NCBI GenBank assembly: GCA_900318105.1
Contig: ONJG01000001.1
Location: forward strand, 18,309 to 82,308
Source of the DNA: an uncultured Eubacteriales bacterium
Lineage (GTDB): Bacteria > Bacillota > Clostridia > Peptostreptococcales > Anaerovoracaceae
Direction: 5' to 3'
DNA: 64,000 nt
The notes under the pieces were generated by a model. It was not told the origin of the DNA. It saw only the letters and a program-made list of their open reading frames with translations, and did not search any database. Below are positions 24,622-33,363 of the stretch, in pieces. How positions within the stretch are numbered: the stretch's first letter is position 1; each line of letters begins with the position of its first letter. The position numbers were made by a program, and so were the translations under genes.

Positions 24622-25415
24622 GCAAACTACTCAAATATGAGCTCCCGGCGATGGGACGCAAACTGCTCCCTCTGTACGTTGCATGGCTTGCAGCCTCCAT
24701 ACTTCTCGGATTCGGAGTGCGCGGTTTCGAAAGCGAATCGGATCTGCTGCCCGTCCTGACCATACTGCTCTATGTGGCAGTCACCGTGGCGGTATTCGTA
24801 ATGTCCATCATATTGATAATACAGAGATACAGAACCAGCATGCTGGGAGACGAGGCATATTTCAACATGGTGCTTCCTGTAAGCATGAATGAGCATATAG
24901 CCAACAAAGGGCTTTCCGCTCTCATATGGATGAGTATATCGGCAGTGGCGTCGTTTATATCCATATTCCTGATACTGCTGTGCAGCGGGGCGTTGTTCGA
25001 TGTTTTACCTGACTTCCTGGCAGGCATAAGGGAGATGATAGCAGAACTCGGACCTGAATGGGTTCTGGTAATTGTGGAAATATTCCTGCTCGGTATACTG
25101 AGCTCAGCCAAGAGCATACTGGCCATATATGCCGCAATTACGATAGGACATCAGGCCAAGGATCACACTACTCTGGCTTCGATAGGAGCATATATCGGAC
25201 TTTCCATGGCAGAAACAGCAGTGGGTAACATACTCGTACAAATCGGAATGATCGTCAATCTCGGGTTTGATGATTTCATTACTTATATGATGGCCCATAA
25301 TTTTCTGTCGGCGCAGCTGATATTCCTGATATTATTCATCGTAGCCGCCGCTCTTGTAACAGCATACTTCTTCATCTGCAAATACTTCATGGAGAGGAAG
25401 CTCAATCTTAACTAA
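24615..25415 (+). CDS. ABC transporter permease, GntR-linked
   Basis: A 266-residue integral membrane protein with about six hydrophobic spans (first at 18-36, last at about 235-257) and no extracellular binding domain, typical of the ABC-2-like partners of YtrA operons. The motif region RYRTSMLGDEAYFNMVLPVS is characteristic of these permeases. Third and last gene of the operon; a long perfect hairpin follows. Confidence 0.85.
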   Translation: MLGKLLKYELPAMGRKLLPLYVAWLAASILLGFGVRGFESESDLLPVLTILLYVAVTVAVFVMSIILIIQRYRTSMLGDEAYFNMVLPVSMNEHIANKGLSALIWMSISAVASFISIFLILLCSGALFDVLPDFLAGIREMIAELGPEWVLVIVEIFLLGILSSAKSILAIYAAITIGHQAKDHTTLASIGAYIGLSMAETAVGNILVQIGMIVNLGFDDFITYMMAHNFLSAQLIFLILFIVAAALVTAYFFICKYFMERKLNLN

Positions 25416-25422
25416 ATACAAA

Positions 25423-25456
25423 AAGAGGGTTCAGACGGATATGTCTGAACCCTCTT
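25423..25456. terminator. Bidirectional terminator, 14-bp perfect stem
   Basis: AAGAGGGTTCAGAC and GTCTGAACCCTCTT flank a 6-nt loop, between the ABC operon and the minus-strand SDR remnant. Confidence 0.9.
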
Positions 25457-25467
25457 AAATTGCTACT

Positions 25468-25665
25468 TTACATACAAGTATATCCTCCATCGACCGGCAC
25501 CATTATTCCTGTCACATATGAAGTCTTAGGTGATGCCAGGAATACTGCAGCTGTATCGAGTTCTCCTTCGTTGCCATATCTCTCCATTGGGATCATGGTC
25601 TTGGCATTTGCCTGGAAGAAATCGCTGTCCAGGGTCTCTTCTGCAGGGTAAGCGGAGTTCCGGAT
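25468..25665 (-). pseudogene. Short-chain dehydrogenase remnant (C-terminus only)
   Basis: Reading the minus strand to the TAA at 25470-25468 gives FFQANAKTMIPMERYGNEG, then ELDTAAVFLASPKTSYVTG and IMVPVDGGYTCM: the conserved tail of FabG-type SDRs (PMERYG, FLASP, SYVTG, VDGGYT). Upstream of about 25665 the homology fades into AT-rich sequence with no Rossmann or YxxxK region, so roughly the first three quarters are gone. It still sits directly beside a bidirectional terminator that would once have served it. Confidence 0.85.
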
Positions 25666-25905
25666 GAGAATTTGTAAATATATAAGATGCCCTATTTAAT
25701 ACAAGCCAGAAGAGCGCGAATAAGAAGTGTGCAAAATGAATAATTATACAATTAACAGAGAATAAGAAGCTCGAGAAATTGATAATTCATTAACGAAGAA
25801 TGCCCGCCTTTTACAATTTCTTAAAGCAGCTTAATGCTCGAAAAGCTTGAAATTCCGTGACTTATACCCGAAATTAGAGCACCGTAACAGCTCGATTCAG
25901 TGTGA
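25666..25905. other. AT-rich non-coding stretch
   Basis: No credible gene or RNA seen; probably decayed remains of the SDR gene plus upstream DNA of putP. Confidence 0.5.
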
Positions 25906-25924
25906 AGTATTTGTCAACACTACG

Positions 25925-25953
25925 TTGACTTATACTTAAAAAAGGCGGATAAT
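25925..25953 (+). promoter_or_regulatory. Probable promoter of the proline symporter gene
   Basis: TTGACT (25925-25930), 17 bp, GATAAT (25948-25953). A near-palindrome AAGTATTTGTCAAC and GTTGACTTATACTT (about 25906-25938) overlaps the -35 box and could be an operator. A further inverted pair ATCGTTGCC (25971-25979) and GGCAACGAT (26024-26032) lies in the leader. Confidence 0.65.
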
Positions 25954-26049
25954 ATCTACATCAAATTGAAATCGTTGCCACACAAGATTATTAAGAAAAA
26001 GGTATTGATTTAAAGAAAGATTAGGCAACGATGGAAAAGGAGTTTTTTT

Positions 26050-27564
26050 ATGAGTTCTGAAATGATTACTTTTATTCTCTACTTTGTGGCCTTGATGGGC
26101 GTAGTAATCTACTTCTATATCAAGGATAAACAAAGAAGCCAGGAGGATTACTTCCTCGGCGGACGTGCAATGGGACCTTGGGTAACAGCACTCTCCGCAC
26201 AGGCATCCGACATGTCGGCATGGCTGCTGATGGGACTTCCGGGATCAATTCTTGCATTTGGTTTCGGACAGATGTGGATCGGTATCGGCCTTGCGGCAGG
26301 TACTGCAGCCAACTGGATACTCTGCGCAAGAAGGCTGAGAGTATTCTCGGAAGAGGCTGATGATTCCATCACCATCCCGCAGTTCCTCGCAAACAGATTC
26401 GATGCAGACACAAAGACGCTGCAGGTCATCTGCGCGCTTATCTTCCTGTTTGCATACACCATCTATGTAGCATCCGCATTTGTTGCAGGTACCACTGTGT
26501 TCAGCACACTGTTCCCGGGTATCTCCACAACACTTGCAATGGTGATTTTCGCTCTGCTGATCGTGTTCTACACAATCTTCGGAGGATTCACAGCTGTATG
26601 CTGGACTGACTTCTTCCAGGGCATGCTGATGATGATCGCTCTCATGGCAGTTCCTATCGCAGTAATTGCCACAGGCACAGAGCTTGATACAGCACTTCTC
26701 AGCAAGGTATATGAGTACACAGATGCAAGCGGAGCCGTGACTACATGCGACTTCGGAGGCGGATTATTCAGTGCAAGCTGGCAGGATATCGCAACGGGTC
26801 TTGCATGGGGCCTCGGTTACTTCGGTATGCCGCACATCATCGTAAGATTCATGTCGATCGAGAAGCCTTCAGAGATAAAGAAATCATCGACAATCGCCAT
26901 CGTATGGGTGCTTATTTCCCTCGGCTGTGCATGTCTCATCGCATACATGGGCAGAATGCTGGTAGCAGACGAGCTGCTCCCGACCGGAATGCAGAAACTG
27001 GTATTCATCACAATGGCAAGGAAATTCTTCCCGCCGGCACTTTCGGGACTGCTGCTCGCAGCTATAATCGCGGCTTCCGTATCGACAGCCGACTCACAGC
27101 TGCTCGTAGCATCCAGTTCATTCACTGCTGACCTCTACACAAACTTCAAGAAGGACGTAAGTGAGAAGGAAGGCGTACTGGTAGGACGTATCGTTGTAGT
27201 TGTAATTGCAGTTATCGCTTATCTGATTGCATCTTCGAAGGGATCCGGAGCGCAGGCCATCATGAATCTGGTAGAGAACGCATGGGGCGCATTCGGTGCT
27301 TCGTTCGGACCGGTTATTATCCTGTCGCTCTTCTGGAGAGAGTTCAACTACAAGGGCGCTATTGCAGGAATCATCGCAGGTTTCGTAGTCGACCTCGGCT
27401 GGCTCTTCGGCGGACTTTCTGCATCGACAGGTGTTTATGAGCTCCTGCCCGGATTCATCTGCGGCATGATCGTTGCTTTCCTCGTAGCCAAGTTCACACC
27501 GACTCTTGACAAGGAAAGAGCAGTGTTCGACAAGTCCAGAGAAAGAGATGCAAAAGCTGCATAG
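26050..27564 (+). CDS. putP: Sodium/proline symporter
   Basis: A 504-residue sodium:solute symporter with about thirteen membrane spans. PutP-type signatures: RSQEDYFLGGRAMGPWVTALSAQASDMSAWLLMGLPG near the N-terminus (substrate/sodium site), VAGTTVFSTLFP, YTIFGGFTAVCWTDFFQG and ASVSTADSQLLVASSSF. AAAAGGAG precedes ATG. It imports proline with sodium, relevant to Stickland-type fermentation and osmoprotection. It is a single-gene unit with its own promoter and terminator. Confidence 0.94.
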   Translation: MSSEMITFILYFVALMGVVIYFYIKDKQRSQEDYFLGGRAMGPWVTALSAQASDMSAWLLMGLPGSILAFGFGQMWIGIGLAAGTAANWILCARRLRVFSEEADDSITIPQFLANRFDADTKTLQVICALIFLFAYTIYVASAFVAGTTVFSTLFPGISTTLAMVIFALLIVFYTIFGGFTAVCWTDFFQGMLMMIALMAVPIAVIATGTELDTALLSKVYEYTDASGAVTTCDFGGGLFSASWQDIATGLAWGLGYFGMPHIIVRFMSIEKPSEIKKSSTIAIVWVLISLGCACLIAYMGRMLVADELLPTGMQKLVFITMARKFFPPALSGLLLAAIIAASVSTADSQLLVASSSFTADLYTNFKKDVSEKEGVLVGRIVVVVIAVIAYLIASSKGSGAQAIMNLVENAWGAFGASFGPVIILSLFWREFNYKGAIAGIIAGFVVDLGWLFGGLSASTGVYELLPGFICGMIVAFLVAKFTPTLDKERAVFDKSRERDAKAA

Positions 27565-27604
27565 GCCGGCGCATCTTTGAGGGACAAAATTAAATAAGAC
27601 ACTT

Positions 27605-27634
27605 AAGAGCGGACTGAAAGGTCCGCTCTTTCTT
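27605..27634 (+). terminator. Intrinsic terminator after putP
   Basis: AAGAGCGGAC (27605-27614) and GTCCGCTCTT (27621-27630), then TCTTT. Confidence 0.9.
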
Positions 27635-27737
27635 TAAGAATTGTTCAGATTTGTTTACGCGCGATCTCTAACAGCGTATTCTCTGAACTACAAAACAGTA
27701 TCTATAAAACAGCTGACGACAGAAAGAAGTTACAGTG

Positions 27738-29033
27738 ATGAAAAAGAGAATACTAACATTGTTTATTGCGATTGCAGTGGTGTTTACGGCTGTTCCGTAC
27801 ACTTCATTTGCTGCATCGAAAATAAGCATTAATGACAAGGCGGTTGTCTACACACCGTCAAGTGATTACAGGAGCGGAGACTGCATTCTGACGTCCAGCA
27901 GGAACATGATCAGAAGGGCAGCGATACTGAGGGGGTCCAAGGCGTGGTCCAAGATCACGAATGCGACACTCAGAAAGGATGCTACTATCTTCGGTCTGCT
28001 CTGGCACAATTTCTCTCATACGACAGACGGACTCTGCTACTCTGTTTCAATGAAGAAGTTCACGGGCAAGACAGAAAAGGAGAGAATCAGGGAGTTCGAG
28101 AGACTGATAAAAGAGCATCCGGAAGGCATAGTCGTCTGGGGCGCAAGATCATCCATCTTCGGTCAGCACGGTGTACTGCTGACGGGCGTTAAGAACGGAG
28201 TCCCGTATGTGGCAGACTCTGCGAACAATCTCGGAAGATACAATCACGGCATAGAGCCGTGGAGCAAGAGCACCATGTACAGCCCGCTCAGATGCACGCA
28301 GTACTGGTACATCAAATCCGTAAGCCTGGGCAAGGGCAGAAAGGCTCCTGCAAAAGGCAAACCGCTGGCGCCTACATCAGCCGGCAACGTAAACACAGCT
28401 TCAACGCTCAAGATAAGCGATGCGAGCAAACCTTCAAGCGTGACGGTAGGGAACGGATTTGTCCTGACCGGCGTGATTGAATCCAACTACAGAATTAAGG
28501 CCGTAACTGCCTCAATAGTCAACAGCAAGGGCAAGGCGGTAATTCAACAGTATGTAAAGCCGAACTCATGGAATTACAACTTGTCGGGAGTGGATCCGAA
28601 AATCAGATTCGGTACGCTGTCCGCCGGCACATACAGATACAAGGTGGTCGCATCGGATGAGAAAAAGACAGCGACGCTTATCGACAAGACATTCAAGGTA
28701 GTTCCAAAGAAAGCTGCCGCAAAGTCGACTCTTGCGATTAAATCGTACAATGTACCGACAAAGGTTAAAAAAGGATCACCTTTCTACATGAAAGGCATAA
28801 TCACATCCAACAAGACCATAACAATGGGTACCTGCCAGATACTTAACTCAAAGGGAAAGGTAGTGCTCAGTGCAGGGACAAGCAACAATTCAAAGAAGTA
28901 TGATATCTACAAAAAGCTTGATACCAAGATTAAGTTCGGCAAGCTTGCAAAGGGAACATATACGTACAAGATAATTGCGAGGGACAGTTCTCAGACGAAG
29001 ACCCTTGTAAGCAGGAAGTTTACAGTAGTGTAA
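27738..29033 (+). CDS. Secreted papain/C39-like protein with two C-terminal repeat domains
   Basis: A 431-residue exported protein. Signal peptide at residues 1-26 (AVPYTSFAA cleavage area). The N-terminal domain has Cys49 (SGDCILTSSRNM), His144 (FGQHGVLLTG) and Asp160 (VADSANN), an order and spacing fitting a cysteine peptidase of the C39-like fold; this is inference. After a Pro/Ala/Lys linker come two related ~100-residue beta domains (about 215-315 and 325-430), both ending in KIRFGTLSAGTYRYKVVASD-like strands, as in wall-associated hydrolases. It is a single gene between terminators. Confidence 0.75.
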   Translation: MKKRILTLFIAIAVVFTAVPYTSFAASKISINDKAVVYTPSSDYRSGDCILTSSRNMIRRAAILRGSKAWSKITNATLRKDATIFGLLWHNFSHTTDGLCYSVSMKKFTGKTEKERIREFERLIKEHPEGIVVWGARSSIFGQHGVLLTGVKNGVPYVADSANNLGRYNHGIEPWSKSTMYSPLRCTQYWYIKSVSLGKGRKAPAKGKPLAPTSAGNVNTASTLKISDASKPSSVTVGNGFVLTGVIESNYRIKAVTASIVNSKGKAVIQQYVKPNSWNYNLSGVDPKIRFGTLSAGTYRYKVVASDEKKTATLIDKTFKVVPKKAAAKSTLAIKSYNVPTKVKKGSPFYMKGIITSNKTITMGTCQILNSKGKVVLSAGTSNNSKKYDIYKKLDTKIKFGKLAKGTYTYKIIARDSSQTKTLVSRKFTVV

Positions 29034-29075
29034 AGCAAAATCATTTTCTCAAAACTCACATAAACGGGAAACCGG

Positions 29076-29110
29076 TCAAAAGGCCCGCTGATTATCAGCA
29101 GGCCTTTTGA
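29076..29110. terminator. Bidirectional terminator
   Basis: TCAAAAGGCC (29076-29085) and GGCCTTTTGA (29101-29110) with an inner GCTGAT/ATCAGC stem, between convergent genes. Confidence 0.9.
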
Positions 29111-29152
29111 TTTGAATTGATTATTACATTCAGATTTGCTTACGCACAAAAC

Positions 29153-30469
29153 CTATTTGTTTTTTGCGATATAGCGGGATTCGATATAGTATCTCTTTTC
29201 GTTTGCCTCTCCCATGGAGAATGTCTTCCTAGGAAGTGCGCCATCGGCTGCAACTGCAGGGAAGAGCATGAACTTGTCCATTGCAGGAAGCAGGAATCCG
29301 GCATTGCCTTCCTTGGCGGAGAGTCTCTCAACCACGTCTGCACCGTGGATATAGTCGATCTCACAGCATTTTTCTTCCTTTACCATGATATCGAGTGCCT
29401 GCTGCAGGCATCCGACTTCGAGTTTGTTCTCAGGACCCTCAACTATGATTTTGCCTTTGCCGCTTGCTGTCATGCATGGAATCTCAAATGCGCCTGCCGG
29501 TGCGGCAGCATCCGCTGCTGCGAGATAGGCCTTTCCGTTGTTCTTATCGAGGAGCTCAACAGTGTGGGCCACGAGCTCGTCTCCGGACTGGCCGTTGCTT
29601 GCGAAGATTACTCTGTGAATCGGCTCGAATACTATGCCGTCATCGTGGATGTTTTCGATTTCGCAGAGTGCGTATCTTGCAGGGTGATTTTCAATCTCTT
29701 CAGGCGAGAGATCCTTTTTGATATTCTCCCAGGCAGTCTTTGCGGTTGCCAGTGAGTGGTTGCCGTCTCCCATGGCCTGGAAGATGACATTTCCTGCGCC
29801 GTATTTGGCTTCGGCCTTATCGTAGAGAACGGAAAGTGCATCCTGCATGCCCTTGAGATCGGCCTCCTTGATGAACGTGCCTGTGATATGGCCGCCATTC
29901 ATCATGAGGTCTGTGTCGTATATGACTTCTCCCGGCTGATTGACCAGCGGCTCGATGACTGTCTTATCCGGATCATCGATGAGAATGAGAATGTGAGGCA
30001 TCTCGATGGGAGCGTCTCCTCTGATTCTCAGGCGAGGCGGTATACGTTCAACCACGGTACCTTCGGTTGCCCTTGTGAGGGATGTGGATCCTTTGTTGAA
30101 GTCATATGCCTCGAGGTCTGTTGCGATTACAAGACCGAGCCTTGTGCGTCCCTCAGCGGTTCTCTTTATGAGCATGCAACCGGGCGCCATCGTTCTGAGT
30201 GTGCCGTCAGCAAGGTATTTGTCCATTGTTGCGCGGACGTCCTTAATCCTCTCGGCTTCACCCGGTTTTTCGAGATAAAGCTCGGGAAGCATGAGACGAA
30301 GCGTGGATGGTGAATCGCCGACTATGCTTTCTACCTCTTCCCAATACTCAGGTTCAGATGTGAACTGGTCGCAGGCGACTACAGCCCATTTGTAATAATC
30401 GGTTCCTTCTTTCGGAAGCATAATTTCAGGAATATGCAGACCGAATTTGCTCCAATCGTAAGTTGCCAT
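29153..30469 (-). CDS. DUF1015 family protein
   Basis: A 438-residue protein of the DUF1015 family, common in anaerobes and near serine/phosphonate metabolism in some genomes; its biochemical role is not established. Recognisable stretches are LHIPEIMLP near the start, WAVVACDQFTSEPEYW, YLEKPGEAERI, the MGDGNHSLATAK box and HRVIF. GGAGGAC on the minus strand precedes the ATG. No partner gene overlaps; the divergent neighbour is an aminotransferase, with about 200 bp between. Confidence 0.88.
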   Translation of the reverse strand: MATYDWSKFGLHIPEIMLPKEGTDYYKWAVVACDQFTSEPEYWEEVESIVGDSPSTLRLMLPELYLEKPGEAERIKDVRATMDKYLADGTLRTMAPGCMLIKRTAEGRTRLGLVIATDLEAYDFNKGSTSLTRATEGTVVERIPPRLRIRGDAPIEMPHILILIDDPDKTVIEPLVNQPGEVIYDTDLMMNGGHITGTFIKEADLKGMQDALSVLYDKAEAKYGAGNVIFQAMGDGNHSLATAKTAWENIKKDLSPEEIENHPARYALCEIENIHDDGIVFEPIHRVIFASNGQSGDELVAHTVELLDKNNGKAYLAAADAAAPAGAFEIPCMTASGKGKIIVEGPENKLEVGCLQQALDIMVKEEKCCEIDYIHGADVVERLSAKEGNAGFLLPAMDKFMLFPAVAADGALPRKTFSMGEANEKRYYIESRYIAKNK

Positions 30470-30666
30470 TTGATGTCCTCCGTTTTCATTTATTTATGTA
30501 ATCTGCAGACCTAAAAAATTGTGTGGTTTGCAATACAATTATCTGATAAAAAACGAGTAAATGCAAGATTGAAGTGGTACAATAACAATAGAAAAGGGCA
30601 ATATCGCCTTGTTATTGGGACAAGTATCAGACAAACTAAATTCCCTTTTTATAGGAGGTAATACCT

Positions 30667-31857
30667 ATGATCGCAAAAAGCATGAAGCCTTTTGTTGAAG
30701 GTGGTTCCGCCATCAGAAAGATGTTTGAGGAAGGCAAGCTAATGGCCAAGGAACGCGGCGCAGAAAACGTTTATGACTACAGTGTCGGCAATCCTTCACC
30801 GCATCCGCCCATGGAGGTCTATCAGGCACTTGAGTACCTCAGCACCAAAATGGATCCGCATTATGTGTTCGCCTATCCATCCAATGCAGGATATGAATCT
30901 ACCAGGCAGGCGGTTGCCGATGATCTGAACGAGAGATTCGGGGATCACTTCGATATGGAGAGCATAATCATGACGGCCGGTGCCGGCTATGCCATCAATA
31001 TCATAATGAAATGTCTGCTCGATCCCGGAGATAAAATCGCTGTATTTGCCCCTTATTTTGTGGAATATGCAAACTGGGCCAGGAACTTTTTTGCAGATAC
31101 AGTTGTAGTCCCGCCTAATGAAAAGAAAGGCTTTGAGCCGGATGCCGCAGAACTTAAAAAGGTCCTCGATCCGAGTGTCAAAGCGGTCATTATAAACAAT
31201 CCGAACAACCCGACCGGAGCAATCTATTCCAGAGAATCCCTCGAGGCAGTAGCAGATGTCCTCAGAGAGGCCGAAAAGGAATTCGGCCATCCTATATATA
31301 TCATTTCCGACGAACCGTACAGAGAACTCGTATACGTGGATAAAAAGGTAGAATTCCTGCCTGATATTTACGATGACACGATCATCGCATATTCGTGGTC
31401 AAAGTCTCTGTCCATGCCGGGCGCACGTATAGGATATGCGGCCGTTCCGAGAAAGGCATCGGGCTCCGAAGAGCTTCGCGAAGCTCTTGTGGCCTCCTGC
31501 AGAGTGCTCGGCGCCAACAACGCATCGACGCTGGCGGAGATAATCGTTGAAAGATCTCTTAAATCCACGATAGATCTCAGCTTCTACTACAGAAATGCAA
31601 AGGACCTGTACAGGATAGTGACAGAGGCCGGATTTGAAGCCATACTTCCGCAGGGCGCATTCTATCTCTGGTTTAAATCACCTGTGGAAAATGAGATGGA
31701 ATTTATCGAGGCTGCCAAGGAAGAAGGGCTGCTGCTCGTTCCGGGCAGGTCGTTCTGCTCACCGGGCTGGGTAAGAGCGTCCTTCTGCGGATCTCACAAG
31801 ATGATACTGAGATCCGAAGAGGCATTTAAGAAAGTCGGAAAGAAATATTTCGGCTAA
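30667..31857 (+). CDS. Class I/II PLP-dependent aminotransferase
   Basis: A 396-residue aspartate-aminotransferase-fold enzyme. NNPNNPTGAIYS is the PLP/substrate loop, SDEPYRELVY follows, Lys246 in SYSWSKSLSMPGARIGYAA is the Schiff-base lysine, and an arginine near the end (GWVRASFCG) binds the carboxylate. Clostridial homologues are annotated only as pyridoxal phosphate-dependent aminotransferases; the donor/acceptor pair is not readable. TAGGAGG precedes the ATG. The ~70-bp leader contains AAAAGGG and CCCTTTT that could pair, a possible attenuator. Confidence 0.9.
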   Translation: MIAKSMKPFVEGGSAIRKMFEEGKLMAKERGAENVYDYSVGNPSPHPPMEVYQALEYLSTKMDPHYVFAYPSNAGYESTRQAVADDLNERFGDHFDMESIIMTAGAGYAINIIMKCLLDPGDKIAVFAPYFVEYANWARNFFADTVVVPPNEKKGFEPDAAELKKVLDPSVKAVIINNPNNPTGAIYSRESLEAVADVLREAEKEFGHPIYIISDEPYRELVYVDKKVEFLPDIYDDTIIAYSWSKSLSMPGARIGYAAVPRKASGSEELREALVASCRVLGANNASTLAEIIVERSLKSTIDLSFYYRNAKDLYRIVTEAGFEAILPQGAFYLWFKSPVENEMEFIEAAKEEGLLLVPGRSFCSPGWVRASFCGSHKMILRSEEAFKKVGKKYFG

Positions 31858-31890
31858 ATTAAATGACAGATAAATAACTTATTCATATAA

Positions 31891-31923
31891 AAAGAACCGG
31901 AGTGTAACAGCTTCGGTTCTTTT
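31891..31923 (+). terminator. Intrinsic terminator after the aminotransferase
   Basis: AAAGAACCG (31891-31899) pairs with CGGTTCTTT (31914-31922), then more Ts. Confidence 0.85.
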
Positions 31924-31931
31924 TTATAAAG

Positions 31932-32106
31932 TCACGTATCAGACCTATATCATGGTTTCGATACGTGATGTATTTCTGCAATTCTATTACATTTGTAAAG
32001 CATACTTTACATATAGAACACGAAATGTAAAGCTGACTTTACATATAAGCCATTCTTCCAACAAAAACATCACGTACCCGGCATGAAACAGTGCTTAGAT
32101 ACGTGA
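31932..32106. repeat. Palindrome-rich element in the convergent aminotransferase/buk gap
   Basis: About 175 bp bounded by TCACGTATC (31932-31940) and its complement GATACGTGA (32098-32106). Each end is itself a hairpin (TCACGTATC with GATACGTGA at 31960-31968; CATCACGTA with TACGTGATG at 32069-32107). The centre holds two similar 22-bp motifs, TGTAAAG-N4-CTTTACATATA, beginning at about 31994 and 32026, each palindromic. It may be a small MITE-like element or a regulatory array; no gene is inside. Confidence 0.7.
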
Positions 32107-32117
32107 TGCTTTGCGTC

Positions 32118-33230
32118 TTAGAAAATGCGGAGGCGTTCTTCGGCAGAAGCGGCGATCTCTCCGAAGTCCTGGAGCTTTTCTTCTCCTCTGAGGACTCTGA
32201 GGCAGCCGGCCGCGAGGGCTTCCATTTCGAATTCTCCCGGCATAATCTCGACAGGGCAGATGAATTCGACATGCTCTTTGATGTAGTTTGAGACATAGTC
32301 TGAATAGGCAATTCCGCCAGTGAGTATGATGCGGTCGACCTTTCCCGATACCGTGGCAGCGAGCTTTGATATGTCCTTGGCCACGCTGAGCGCCATGGCT
32401 TCATAAACTATTGAGGCGTGTTTGTCGCCGTTTTTCATGCGCTCTTCAACTTCCTGTGCACTGGCGGTTCCGAGATGGGCTTTAAGTCCGCCGTTGCCGT
32501 GGAAGAGTTTCATGGCTTCCTTATATGTGTATTTGCCGCTGTAGCAAAGATCCACAAGTCTCTTGGCGCTGACTCCGCCTCCGCGCTCCGGAGTGAAGTT
32601 GCCTTCGTCGTCATTGACGCTGTCTATGTTTACTCCGTCCTTATAGAGCCTGACAGAGCTTCCGCCTCCGAGGTGAGCTACGATGAATGTGCATTCTTCG
32701 AAGCTGCGGCCGAGTTTTTCTTCGGCGCATTTAATGGCCATCGCCCTGGTGTTTAGGGTATGTCCGACGGTGAAGTGGGGGAGCTCCGGAACTCCGCTTA
32801 CCCTGCAGAGCGGAATCTTCTCATCCGTTCCTATAGCATCATAGATGCATACCGGAATGCCTTTTGTATTATGGAGCTCGTAAGCTATCATGCTTCCGAT
32901 AAGTGATGGGTGTTTTGCGAGGTCCTCGGGCCTGGTCAGAAAATCTATCATGGCCTGATCGATTCCTATGGCGCCATGAGGGCAGGGCACGATGTTTCCG
33001 CCCCTGGATACGGCGGCGGTCAGAGTATCCACGCCTATGCCGTTGTTTTCGAGTGATTCGAAAATCTTATCCCTTCTGAAATCAAACTGTTCGGTTACGT
33101 CACCAAATGGAGCGAGCTCTTCTGTGCTGTGTCTGATAGTATCGTTAAAAACTTCTTTATCGTCGTCATATACTGCTATCTTGCTGGAAGTTGAACCAAG
33201 GTTCATTACAAGAATTCTTTCTGTCCCCAT
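32118..33230 (-). CDS. buk: Butyrate kinase
   Basis: A 370-residue acetokinase-family enzyme making ATP and butyrate from butyryl phosphate. Motifs: ILVMNLGSTSSKIAVY at the N-terminus, AVSRGGNIVPCPHGAI, the phosphate loop AHLGGGSSVRL and LTGGIAYS. The length fits Buk rather than acetate kinase (about 400). The usual partner ptb is not adjacent, so this is an orphan copy; branched-chain acid kinase activity is equally possible. AAAGGA on the minus strand precedes ATG. Confidence 0.92.
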   Translation of the reverse strand: MGTERILVMNLGSTSSKIAVYDDDKEVFNDTIRHSTEELAPFGDVTEQFDFRRDKIFESLENNGIGVDTLTAAVSRGGNIVPCPHGAIGIDQAMIDFLTRPEDLAKHPSLIGSMIAYELHNTKGIPVCIYDAIGTDEKIPLCRVSGVPELPHFTVGHTLNTRAMAIKCAEEKLGRSFEECTFIVAHLGGGSSVRLYKDGVNIDSVNDDEGNFTPERGGGVSAKRLVDLCYSGKYTYKEAMKLFHGNGGLKAHLGTASAQEVEERMKNGDKHASIVYEAMALSVAKDISKLAATVSGKVDRIILTGGIAYSDYVSNYIKEHVEFICPVEIMPGEFEMEALAAGCLRVLRGEEKLQDFGEIAASAEERLRIF

Positions 33231-33295
33231 CTGAAATCCTTTCTTTTAATTATCTGACATTAATAATTACGCATGTATTCTATCATAAATCGGTA

Positions 33296-33331
33296 TAAAA
33301 AGAGTGAGTTGCATCGGGGCAACTCACTCAG
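33296..33331 (-). terminator. Intrinsic terminator of the uraA transcript
   Basis: GAGTGAGTTGC (33302-33312) and GCAACTCACTC (33319-33329); on the minus strand the stem is followed by a T-run. Confidence 0.9.
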
Positions 33332-33363
33332 TCCGGTATTACTCTTTTGCTTTATAATACGCA

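Noticed and set aside
29117-29755. A 212-codon plus-strand frame
   Set aside because: Antisense shadow of the DUF1015 gene with an atypical Cys-rich composition.
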